NCBI GenBank assembly: GCA_938029995.1
Contig: CALHGI010000183.1
Span: 1-7,035, forward strand
Source: an uncultured cyanobacterium
GTDB taxonomy: Bacteria > Cyanobacteriota > Cyanobacteriia > Phormidesmidales > Phormidesmidaceae
Direction of reading: 5' to 3'
DNA length: 7,035 nt
Made by a program: the position numbers and the translations under genes. Positions 1-5,522 of the stretch are shown here, in pieces. The notes under the pieces were generated by a model. The model did not search any database. It saw only the letters and a list, made by a program, of their open reading frames with translations, and was not told the DNA's origin. Positions within the stretch are counted from its first letter, which is position 1. Each line of letters opens with the position of its first letter.

Positions 1-1332
1 GGTCTGCTGACCGATTTGTATCAGCTGACCATGGCCGCCTGCTATGTGGGGGAAGGCCTGGATCAGAGGCGGGCGAGTTTTGAGCTATTTGTGCGGCGTC
101 TGCCCCCAGGTTTTGGCTATCTGATTGCGGCGGGGCTGGCTTCAGCCCTGGACTATTTGGAAAATTTTCGTTTCACCCCTGAGCAGGTGGCCGCGTTAAA
201 GGCGACGGATATTTTTGCGGGGGCCCCGGCTGAATTTTGGAGTTTGCTGGCTGGGGGGCGGTTTTCTGGAGATGTGTGGGCGGTGCCAGAAGGCACGGCC
301 ATCTATGCCAACGAGCCCATTGTGCGGGTGGAAGCACCCCTGTGGCAGGCCCAGATTGTGGAAACCTATTTGCTGAATACGATTAACTACCAAACCTTAA
401 TTGCGACGCGGGCGGCGAGGTTAAGGGATGTGGCGGGGCCAGAGGCCACCCTGTTAGAATTTGGCACTCGGCGGGCGTTTAGTCCCCAGGGGGCGCTGTG
501 GGCGGCACGGGCGGCGTTGGCTGGGGGGATTGATGCGACGTCTAATGTGCTGGCGGCTCTAAAGTTGGGGCGTAAGCCGGTGGGGACCATGGCCCATGCC
601 CTAGTGATGGCGATTTCGGCCTTGGAAGGGAGTGAGACAGATGCCTTTGAGGCGTTTCATCGCTACTTTCCTGGGGCTCCGCTGCTGATTGATACCTATG
701 ACACGGTGGCGGCGGCGAAACGGCTGGGGCAAGCGTCCCTGAAAAAATCGGGGCAAAAGCCGCCGCAAAAGTTGGCCGGTGTCCGGTTGGACTCGGGGGA
801 TCTGGTGGCCCTATCCCAGCAGGTGCGTCAAGAACTGCCGGGGGTCCCTATTTTTGCGAGTGGGGATCTAGATGAGCGGGAGATTCTGCGGCTGAAACAG
901 GCTAAGGCCTGCATTGATGGCTATGGATTGGGGACAAAACTGGTGACTGGTAGTCCGGTGAATGGTGTGTATAAGCTGGTGGATATTGATGGTATTCCGG
1001 TGATGAAGGAGGCTAGTGGTAAGCTCACTTACCCAGGACGCAAGCAGATTTTTCGGACGGCGGCGGGGGATCGTTTAGGGTTAGCGACGGAAGAAACCCC
1101 AACGGAGGTGCCAACGGAAGCGCTGTTGATGCCCGTGATGCGCCACGGAGAACGGATAGAGGCTGGGGAAACCCTGGAGATGATTCGACAGCGGGCTACC
1201 CAGTCCGTGGCAAGCCTGCCCGATGCCGTTAGGGATGTGAATCATCCCGTAGTGCCCCAGGCAGAGATTTCGACCGCCCTACAGGCGCTGACTGATGGCA
1301 CGCGCCGCAATCAACTCGTTACTGTTAATTAA
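1..1332 (+). CDS. pncB: Nicotinate phosphoribosyltransferase, 5'-truncated by window edge
   Basis: This cytoplasmic enzyme of NAD salvage converts nicotinate, PRPP and ATP to nicotinate mononucleotide. The frame is open from base 1 and begins GLLTDLYQLTMA, the conserved N-terminal motif of the family, so the true start lies just left of the window; probably only some 10-20 residues are missing. The TTG at 16 and the ATG at 31 lie inside this motif and are not the start. Family motifs appear in order: GTRRAFSPQG (463-492), GTMAHA with the conserved, phosphorylatable histidine at 595-597, LLIDTYDT (682-705), GVRLDSGDL (778-804), FASGDLDE (853-876) and GYGLGTKLVTG (919-951). The 443 visible residues fit the usual size of about 450. 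It ends at TAA 12 nt before nadD, which indicates one operon. The identity is very secure; the start is unseen. Confidence 0.96.
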   Translation, partial: GLLTDLYQLTMAACYVGEGLDQRRASFELFVRRLPPGFGYLIAAGLASALDYLENFRFTPEQVAALKATDIFAGAPAEFWSLLAGGRFSGDVWAVPEGTAIYANEPIVRVEAPLWQAQIVETYLLNTINYQTLIATRAARLRDVAGPEATLLEFGTRRAFSPQGALWAARAALAGGIDATSNVLAALKLGRKPVGTMAHALVMAISALEGSETDAFEAFHRYFPGAPLLIDTYDTVAAAKRLGQASLKKSGQKPPQKLAGVRLDSGDLVALSQQVRQELPGVPIFASGDLDEREILRLKQAKACIDGYGLGTKLVTGSPVNGVYKLVDIDGIPVMKEASGKLTYPGRKQIFRTAAGDRLGLATEETPTEVPTEALLMPVMRHGERIEAGETLEMIRQRATQSVASLPDAVRDVNHPVVPQAEISTALQALTDGTRRNQLVTVN

Positions 1333-1344
1333 GGCTTATGCACC

Positions 1345-2013
1345 ATGAATAATTCACTTAACAGTTTGATGGGAGACGATTATGGATTTCGACTGCCCGT
1401 GAATATTCCGCCGGATAAGCCTATGCGGGTGGCTCTGTTTGGCACCAGTGCCGATCCCCCCCACAATGGTCATCGCAGTATTGTGGCCACCTTGGGCTAT
1501 CAGTTTGACTATGTGGCGGTATGGGCTTCGGATAATCCTTGGAAAACAGGCCAATCGCCCATTGCGATGCGCATGGACATGTTGGGTTTAGCGATTGCCG
1601 ATTTGCATATCCCCGGTCAAGCCAAGCTGCATCCGGAGCTGAGCCACCCCTATACGGCGGTTACCCTGGAGAGGGCGCGCCGACTATGGCCCCAGGCGGA
1701 ATTTACCTTTGTGATTGGGGCGGATTTGGTCAAGCAGCTGCCCCGCTGGCATCGTTCGGCGGATGTGATCCGGTGGGCCAAAATTTTGGTCTTTCCCCGT
1801 CCGGGCTATGGGCTGAATGAGGAGGACTTGGTGGAGTTGAGGGCCCATGGCGCCCAGGTTGAGATCGCCACACCCCTCTCCCAACACCACATTTCCTCTA
1901 GCACCCTGCGTCAAGGCTATCCTTGCTCCAACGAGATTCCTGCCGTTGTACAAGCTTACATTCAACAAAATAATCTGTACCCATGCCCGGCAAACACTCC
2001 GACCACCCCCTAG
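1345..2013 (+). CDS. nadD: Nicotinate-nucleotide adenylyltransferase (NaMN adenylyltransferase)
   Basis: This enzyme transfers AMP from ATP to nicotinate mononucleotide, giving deamido-NAD, the step between PncB and NadE. The 222-residue product shows the nucleotidyltransferase fold signature GTSADPPHNGH, with the HxGH motif at residues 40-43. It also has the NadD motif VIGADLVKQLPRW (123-135), FPRPG (150-154) and the C-terminal ISSSTLR motif (183-189), followed by the typical tail ending near AYIQQNNLY. The ATG at 1345 is preceded by AAGG at 1331-1334, a weak and distant ribosome site. An in-frame ATG at 1423 (residue 27, MRVALFG) would give 196 residues and begin right at the conserved fold, so the first 26 residues may not be translated. 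The 3' end overlaps nrtR by 31 nt in another frame, suggesting translational coupling. Identity is secure; the start is uncertain. Confidence 0.93.
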   Translation: MNNSLNSLMGDDYGFRLPVNIPPDKPMRVALFGTSADPPHNGHRSIVATLGYQFDYVAVWASDNPWKTGQSPIAMRMDMLGLAIADLHIPGQAKLHPELSHPYTAVTLERARRLWPQAEFTFVIGADLVKQLPRWHRSADVIRWAKILVFPRPGYGLNEEDLVELRAHGAQVEIATPLSQHHISSSTLRQGYPCSNEIPAVVQAYIQQNNLYPCPANTPTTP

Positions 2014-2705
2014 CTGACTTTAAGGTTGGTATTGATAATGTCATTTTCTCGGTGGATACCGAGCAAAATCGGCTGTTGGTGCTCCTGGTGATGCGCCATG
2101 AAGAGCCATTTTTGGGCCAGTGGTCTCTACCGGGCACCCTCGTCCGCCAGGGCGAATCCCTGGAAAAAGCGTCTTACCGCATCCTCTCGGAAAAAATCCG
2201 TGCTAATAATCTCTATGTGGAGCAGCTTTATTCCTTTGGTGGCCCCCAGCGGGATCCCCGTGAAGCGGAAAATATCTACAATGTGCGCTATCTCTCGGTC
2301 AGTTATTTTGCCCTGGTGCGTTTTGCCGAAGCGGAGCTGATTGCCGATGGTGTGAGTGGCATTGCCTGGTATCCCCTGGCCCAGTTGCCCGATCTGGCTT
2401 TTGACCATCAAGAGATTCTCTCCTATGGCACCATGCGCCTGCGCAACAAGGTGAAGTATAGCCCCGTGGCCTTTGATGTATTGCCCGAGATGTTTACCCT
2501 GAGTGATTTATACCAGGTGTATACCACCATTTTGGGGGAGGACTTTTCTGATTATTCCAACTTTCGTACCCGTCTCCTGAAGCTGGGATTTTTAACGGAT
2601 ACGGGCATTAAGACTTCCCGTGGGGCAGGCCGCCCCGCTAGTCTTTATCGGTTTGATGCTGATGCGTTTGAACCGTTAAAAGATAAACCCATGGTGTTTG
2701 TGTAG
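1983..2705 (+). CDS. nrtR: NrtR-type Nudix-related transcriptional regulator of NAD metabolism
   Basis: The 240-residue protein has an N-terminal Nudix-like domain (about 11-160) and a C-terminal winged-helix region (about 164-232). The latter contains SDLYQVY, a probable recognition helix NFRTRLLKLGFL, and GAGRPASLYRF. This two-domain architecture defines NrtR regulators, which bind operators near NAD genes and are released by ADP-ribose. The Nudix box (from G51) keeps E58, R66 and E70, but the REUxEExGU core reads RILSEKIRA, so two glutamates and the glycine are replaced. That argues for ligand sensing rather than hydrolysis. The ATG at 1983 lies inside the end of nadD with no Shine-Dalgarno sequence, so translation is probably coupled to nadD. 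It is the first ATG, and only about ten residues precede the domain. Such genes are commonly misannotated as ADP-ribose pyrophosphatases. The regulator role is inferred from architecture and neighbours. Confidence 0.88.
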   Translation: MPGKHSDHPLADFKVGIDNVIFSVDTEQNRLLVLLVMRHEEPFLGQWSLPGTLVRQGESLEKASYRILSEKIRANNLYVEQLYSFGGPQRDPREAENIYNVRYLSVSYFALVRFAEAELIADGVSGIAWYPLAQLPDLAFDHQEILSYGTMRLRNKVKYSPVAFDVLPEMFTLSDLYQVYTTILGEDFSDYSNFRTRLLKLGFLTDTGIKTSRGAGRPASLYRFDADAFEPLKDKPMVFV

Positions 2706-2787
2706 ACGTTATTGCTATTGGCATGTTTTGTCATGGCGGTGGGCGGTGCTCACGTTCTAAATCTTTTCTCTTATCTTTTTTCTTCCT
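2706..2787 (+). promoter_or_regulatory. nrtR-nadE intergenic leader with pyrimidine tract
   Basis: This 82-nt gap precedes nadE. At 2739-2753 a short imperfect hairpin is possible (GTGGGC / GGT / GCTCAC, with one G-U pair). Positions 2761-2787 hold a tract of 25 pyrimidines in 27 bases, with no G, that reaches the nadE ATG, so nadE has no Shine-Dalgarno sequence. No convincing -35/-10 pair and no NrtR-like palindrome were found. The hairpin plus T-rich tract could attenuate readthrough from nrtR, but the T-rich stretch starts several bases after the stem. Whether nadE is transcribed with the upstream genes or from its own promoter cannot be decided from sequence. Confidence 0.35.
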
Positions 2788-4518
2788 ATGAAACTTGCGA
2801 TCGCACAGCTTAACCCCACCGTCGGTGATCTCACCGGCAATGGACAACAGATTGTTTCTGCCGCCAAACGGGCGGCGGAGCAAGGGGCACGTTTGTTACT
2901 CACCCCCGAACTCTCCCTCTGTGGCTATCCCCCCAGGGACCTGTTGCTGCGACCAGGATTTATCCAACAAATGCAGACTGTCCTCGAACAGGTGGCCCAG
3001 GATTTACCCCCTGGCTTAGTCGTCCTAGTGGGGTTAGCCCAGCCCAACCCTGGCGCCAACCAAAAGGGACAAAAACCTCTTTATAACAGTATGGCCCTGC
3101 TGGAAAACGGCACCATTACCGCCGTTTTCCATAAACGACTGCTCCCCACCTACGACGTATTTGACGAAGATCGCTATTTTGAATCAGGGACTGAGCCCAA
3201 TCATTTTCACCTCACCCATGGCGATGGTTCCCTCCACATCGGTGTGACCATTTGTGAAGACCTGTGGAACGAAGATGGGTTTTGGGGGCAGCGGGCCTAT
3301 GCGGTGAATCCGACGGCGGAGGTGGTCGCGGCGGGGGTGGACCTGGTGGTCAACCTATCGGCATCGCCGTTTACGGTGGGTAAACAACGGCTGCGGGAAA
3401 AACTGATTACCCACGCCGCTCGTCAGCACCGTTGCCCCATTGTGTATGTGAACCAAGTGGGTAGCAACGACGATCTAGTTTTTGATGGTTGTAGTGTGGC
3501 CATGGACCGTCAGGGTGCTGTTGTGAGCCGTAGCCATGGGTTTGAAGCCGGTGTCCAGCTGCTGGAGTATGACGTGAATCAACGGGATTTGAAGCCTGGA
3601 GCTCTCACCCCCCTCCTGGATACCGCCGAGGCGGAGATCTGGTCTGCCCTGGTGCTAGGGGTGAAAGACTACAGCCGGAAGTGTGGGTTTACCAAGGCGG
3701 TAGTGGGCCTGAGCGGCGGTATCGATTCGGCTTTGGTGGTTGCGATCGCAGCCGCGGCCCTCGGTCCCAACAATGTGCTCGGCGTCCTGATGCCCTCCCC
3801 CTACAGCTCTGACCATTCCATTGGCGACGCCGAGAAACTGGCCCATAACCTGGGCATCGCCACCCAGACATTGCCCATTGGGGAGCTGATGGCAGGCTAC
3901 GACAATATCTTTCTCGATTTCTTTGCCGGTACCGACCCCGGCGTCACCGAAGAGAATCTCCAGTCCCGGATCCGGGGTAATTTACTCATGGCCATCGCCA
4001 ACAAATTTGGCCATCTGCTGCTCTCCACCGGCAACAAATCTGAGATGGCTGTCGGTTACTGCACCCTCTATGGCGACATGAATGGCGGTCTTGCCGTGAT
4101 TGCCGATGTCCCTAAAACCAAGGTTTACAGCCTATGTCACTGGTTAAACTACAGTGCCCAAACCGGGACTCCCCTGGGGCTGATAGAACAGACGGGCCAA
4201 TCCGAGATTATCCCCAACCATATTCTCACCAAACCCCCCAGTGCCGAGCTCCGTCCGGACCAAGTAGACCAAGACTCTCTTCCTGCCTACGCTATTCTCG
4301 ACGACATCCTAGAGCGGCTAATCCAACACCACCAGTCGGCCACCGATATCGTTGCCGCAGGCCACGACCCCAAAGTGGTTAAAAAAATTGTTCATCTCCT
4401 CACCCGGGCCGAATTCAAACGCCGACAGGCTCCCCCAGTGCTCAAGGTCACCGATCGGGCCTTTGGCCTAGGCTGGCGCATGCCCATCGCAAGCCGATGG
4501 CCCATCGCAAATCGATAG
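2788..4518 (+). CDS. nadE: Glutamine-dependent NAD+ synthetase
   Basis: This enzyme amidates deamido-NAD to NAD+ using ATP and ammonia released from glutamine, the last step of NAD synthesis. The 576-residue product has two domains. The N-terminal nitrilase-type glutaminase (about 1-270) has its Glu-Lys-Cys triad at E41 (in TPELSLCGY), K116 (in FHKRLLP) and C156 (in VTICEDLW). The C-terminal synthetase (about 285-565) has the ATP-pyrophosphatase loop SGGIDSAL (309-316) and STGNKSEMAVGYCTLYGDM (413-431). The N-terminus MKLAIAQLNPTVGDL fits the family start exactly, which supports the ATG at 2788 although no ribosome site is present. The protein ends MPIASRW-PIANR-stop; the PIANR appears to come from an 18-bp tandem duplication of the preceding codons. 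The neighbouring nrtR, and the Synechocystis pair slr1690-slr1691 (recalled), support regulation by NrtR. Identity is secure. Confidence 0.97.
   Translation: MKLAIAQLNPTVGDLTGNGQQIVSAAKRAAEQGARLLLTPELSLCGYPPRDLLLRPGFIQQMQTVLEQVAQDLPPGLVVLVGLAQPNPGANQKGQKPLYNSMALLENGTITAVFHKRLLPTYDVFDEDRYFESGTEPNHFHLTHGDGSLHIGVTICEDLWNEDGFWGQRAYAVNPTAEVVAAGVDLVVNLSASPFTVGKQRLREKLITHAARQHRCPIVYVNQVGSNDDLVFDGCSVAMDRQGAVVSRSHGFEAGVQLLEYDVNQRDLKPGALTPLLDTAEAEIWSALVLGVKDYSRKCGFTKAVVGLSGGIDSALVVAIAAAALGPNNVLGVLMPSPYSSDHSIGDAEKLAHNLGIATQTLPIGELMAGYDNIFLDFFAGTDPGVTEENLQSRIRGNLLMAIANKFGHLLLSTGNKSEMAVGYCTLYGDMNGGLAVIADVPKTKVYSLCHWLNYSAQTGTPLGLIEQTGQSEIIPNHILTKPPSAELRPDQVDQDSLPAYAILDDILERLIQHHQSATDIVAAGHDPKVVKKIVHLLTRAEFKRRQAPPVLKVTDRAFGLGWRMPIASRWPIANR
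2797..2804. repeat. HIP1 octamer GCGATCGC
   Basis: A perfect GCGATCGC palindrome sits in codons 4-6 of nadE. This octamer is strongly over-represented in many cyanobacterial genomes, so it supports the taxonomic assignment. It has no established regulatory role. Confidence 0.8.
3742..3749. repeat. HIP1 octamer GCGATCGC
   Basis: This is the second perfect GCGATCGC palindrome in nadE, just after the codons of the SGGIDSAL loop. Two copies within about 1 kb are in line with a HIP1-rich cyanobacterial genome. Confidence 0.8.
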
Positions 4519-4572
4519 GCCATCGACCCCGCTTAGGCCCGATAGTTCGCTTAGGCCCGATAGTCCGCCAAC
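4483..4572 (+). repeat. Degenerate 18-bp tandem repeat across the nadE stop codon
   Basis: Five consecutive 18-bp units start at 4483, 4501, 4519, 4537 and 4555. Units 1 and 2 (CCCATCGCAAGCCGATGG and CCCATCGCAAATCGATAG) match at 15 of 18 positions. The segments 4531-4548 and 4549-4566 (GCTTAGGCCCGATAGTTC and a copy with one change) match at 17 of 18. Unit 3 is a diverged bridge that shares half or slightly more of its positions with each side. The period is a multiple of three. In the nadE frame the last codon of unit 1 is TGG (Trp), while units 2, 3 and 4 end in TAG, so the nadE stop is the TAG of unit 2. The array therefore adds the last residues of NadE and continues into its 3' untranslated region. 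The two strong duplications are certain; the homology of all five units is inferred. Confidence 0.75.
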
Positions 4573-4575
4573 GGG

Positions 4576-4610
4576 CTTGTTGCTAGCGATAGCCCACCGC
4601 TAGCAACAGG
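4576..4610. terminator. Strong hairpin between convergent genes, probable bidirectional terminator
   Basis: An 11-bp perfect stem pairs 4578-4588 (TGTTGCTAGCG) with 4598-4608 (CGCTAGCAACA) around a 9-nt loop, ATAGCCCAC. A T-G wobble and a C-G pair extend it to 4576-4610. It lies 57 nt after the nadE stop and about 24 nt beyond the stop of the minus-strand gene, where transcription from both sides must end. Neither side has a T-tract, so it is not a canonical intrinsic terminator; it could instead stabilise 3' ends. Confidence 0.6.
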
Positions 4611-4633
4611 TGCTGAATTCGTGACCCCTGCCC

Positions 4634-5155
4634 TTACTGACGGGGGGCTGTTGTCCACGGACGATAGCCAGCGCGGACACATTGCGTTAGGGCCTGATCC
4701 ACCGCCAACTCAGCCTCATAACTAAGGTCCACAACGCACACACCATAGCGCTCAGGCAACACACTGCGGCTGCAGTGCTCTAACGCATTGACCGAAGGCT
4801 GTTCCAACAGAGCGCTGTGAATATCCAAGGTGCAGGTGGCCACTTCATCCGGGCGGCGGGAGCGCTCACAACCCTCTAACGCATCTTCAGCACCAATGCC
4901 CGTTTCCTGGCTCACATCCACCACACATGCACCCAATGTGCCTGGGAAGCGAGCCCCGGCACAGCTGGCCGCTGCGGCTGATGTCCCTAATCCAGATGCC
5001 GTTAAATCCACGACACATTGGCCATAGTTAGCGTCATCTAGCCCATAGCTGGGCATGGCCCCCAGGGATACCGTGGCCACCCCGATGGCCACCGGTGCCA
5101 ACCATGAACGACCAATGTTACGACAGGCAACAAAAATATGAGTCATCTTAATCAT
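4634..5155 (-). CDS. Secreted protein of unknown function with four Cys-pair repeats
   Basis: I do not recognise a named family. The 173-residue product, read from the ATG at 5155, starts with a basic segment followed by a hydrophobic stretch at about 18-34 and a plausible signal peptidase I site after PSYG (residue 38), so export is likely. The mature part is four repeats of 30-32 residues with consensus C-V-V-D-[LV] ... A-L-x-x-C-x(5)-P. Cysteines fall at 47, 65, 77, 96, 108, 128, 140 and 159; the spacing between repeats is always 12, and within repeats it is 18-20. Eight regularly spaced cysteines suggest disulfides outside the cytoplasm, in the periplasm or thylakoid lumen. An in-frame TTG at 5161 and an ATG at 5146 are alternative starts; none has a clear ribosome site. 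It is convergent with nadE and divergent from dxs. It is probably a real gene, because repeat pattern and signal peptide agree in one frame. Confidence 0.8.
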   Translation of the reverse strand: MIKMTHIFVACRNIGRSWLAPVAIGVATVSLGAMPSYGLDDANYGQCVVDLTASGLGTSAAAASCAGARFPGTLGACVVDVSQETGIGAEDALEGCERSRRPDEVATCTLDIHSALLEQPSVNALEHCSRSVLPERYGVCVVDLSYEAELAVDQALTQCVRAGYRPWTTAPRQ

Positions 5156-5181
5156 TTTCAATAGGTCTAATGGGACAAATA

Positions 5182-5209
5182 TTTCTACATGGCATTAGAT
5201 GCATCTCAA
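5182..5209 (-). promoter_or_regulatory. Candidate promoter of the Cys-repeat protein gene
   Basis: On the minus strand, TTGAGA (5209-5204; 5 of 6 to TTGACA) is followed after 16 nt by TAGAAA (5187-5182; 4 of 6 to TATAAT). Transcription would start near 5175, leaving a leader of about 20 nt before the ATG at 5155. A perfect 10-bp palindrome, AGATGCATCT (5197-5206), overlaps the -35 element and could be an operator. This is a prediction by resemblance only. Confidence 0.35.
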
Positions 5210-5303
5210 CCGCTGCGAAATCTACTGTGCTGTAGTTCACAAACGGCCTACCCTTGCATGGTAGTCGCTGGGCAACGTTTGTCCATATCCAGAACTGACA
5301 GAG

Positions 5304-5332
5304 TGCCCTAGAGGGCAAGACAAGTCTTCCCT
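5304..5332. repeat. Two overlapping inverted repeats upstream of dxs
   Basis: TGCCCT-AG-AGGGCA (5304-5317) is a 6-bp inverted repeat. It shares its right arm with a second one, in which AGGG-c-AAGA (5312-5320) can pair with TCTTCCCT (5325-5332) around CAAG, leaving one bulged C. The two foldings use the same AGGG bases and so exclude each other in RNA. They lie about 190-220 nt upstream of dxs. The repeats are directly visible; any function as operator or leader structure is speculative. Confidence 0.45.
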
Positions 5333-5509
5333 TGGACGTGGCTTAGGACAGCGGTATTTTTGTAATCATTGCCCTTTGAAACCCTGATCTAATCTACAGT
5401 GAATAAGTGATAAAACACGAGCTGATGATGGGTTAGAAGCAGGTTGTATCTATTTCTATCAACGCTGGAAATCAGTAACGATACCCATAATAATTGCACA
5501 AACGATCTA

Positions 5510-5514
5510 GAGGG
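5510..5514 (+). promoter_or_regulatory. Shine-Dalgarno sequence of dxs
   Basis: GAGGG at 5510-5514 lies 8 nt before the ATG at 5523, good spacing for a ribosome binding site. It is the clearest Shine-Dalgarno sequence in the window and supports the chosen dxs start. Confidence 0.7.
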
Positions 5515-5522
5515 TCTTTAAC

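Larger units (their letters stand above)
5156..5522. other. 367-nt gene-free region between divergent genes
   Basis: No supported gene lies here. The left part should carry the promoter of the minus-strand gene. The right part should hold the dxs promoter and leader, but no strong sigma-70-like pair was found for dxs. The best candidates are TTGAAA at 5376-5381 with a poor -10 (TGAATA, 5400-5405) after 18 nt, TGTAAT at 5361-5366 without a good -35, and CATAAT at 5486-5491 without a good -35. No GTA-N8-TAC NtcA site was seen. The middle contains adjacent inverted repeats (5304-5332). The region is richer in A and T than the flanking genes. No known riboswitch or small RNA was recognised. Confidence 0.6.

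Noticed and set aside
489..528. Four G-runs in pncB that could form a G-quadruplex
   Set aside because: One loop would be 11 nt, and the G-runs fall in codons for conserved residues in a gene that is G-rich throughout, so coding use explains them.
1684..1968. Minus-strand frame of 94 codons inside nadD
   Set aside because: It lies wholly within a well-supported gene, shows no domain motif, and is best explained as a shadow of the nadD codons.
1983..2705. Reading the Nudix gene as a plain ADP-ribose pyrophosphatase
   Set aside because: The Nudix box lacks key glutamates and the C-terminal third is a winged-helix domain, which points to an NrtR regulator.
4483..4572. CRISPR array
   Set aside because: The units are contiguous 18-mers without spacers, diverge gradually, and begin inside a coding sequence; no cas genes are present.
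5108..5155. Cysteine near the N-terminus of the secreted protein as a lipoprotein site
   Set aside because: Cys 11 lies before the hydrophobic segment and its FVAC context is not a proper lipobox, so a signal peptidase I site after PSYG fits better.
5170..5235. Short plus-strand frame of 21 codons opposite the upstream region of the Cys-repeat gene
   Set aside because: The AGG before it is too close to the ATG for a good ribosome site, the product resembles nothing known, and it overlaps a predicted promoter on the other strand.
5258..5311. Short plus-strand frame of 17 codons upstream of dxs
   Set aside because: It has no ribosome site, no recognisable product, and a length expected by chance.
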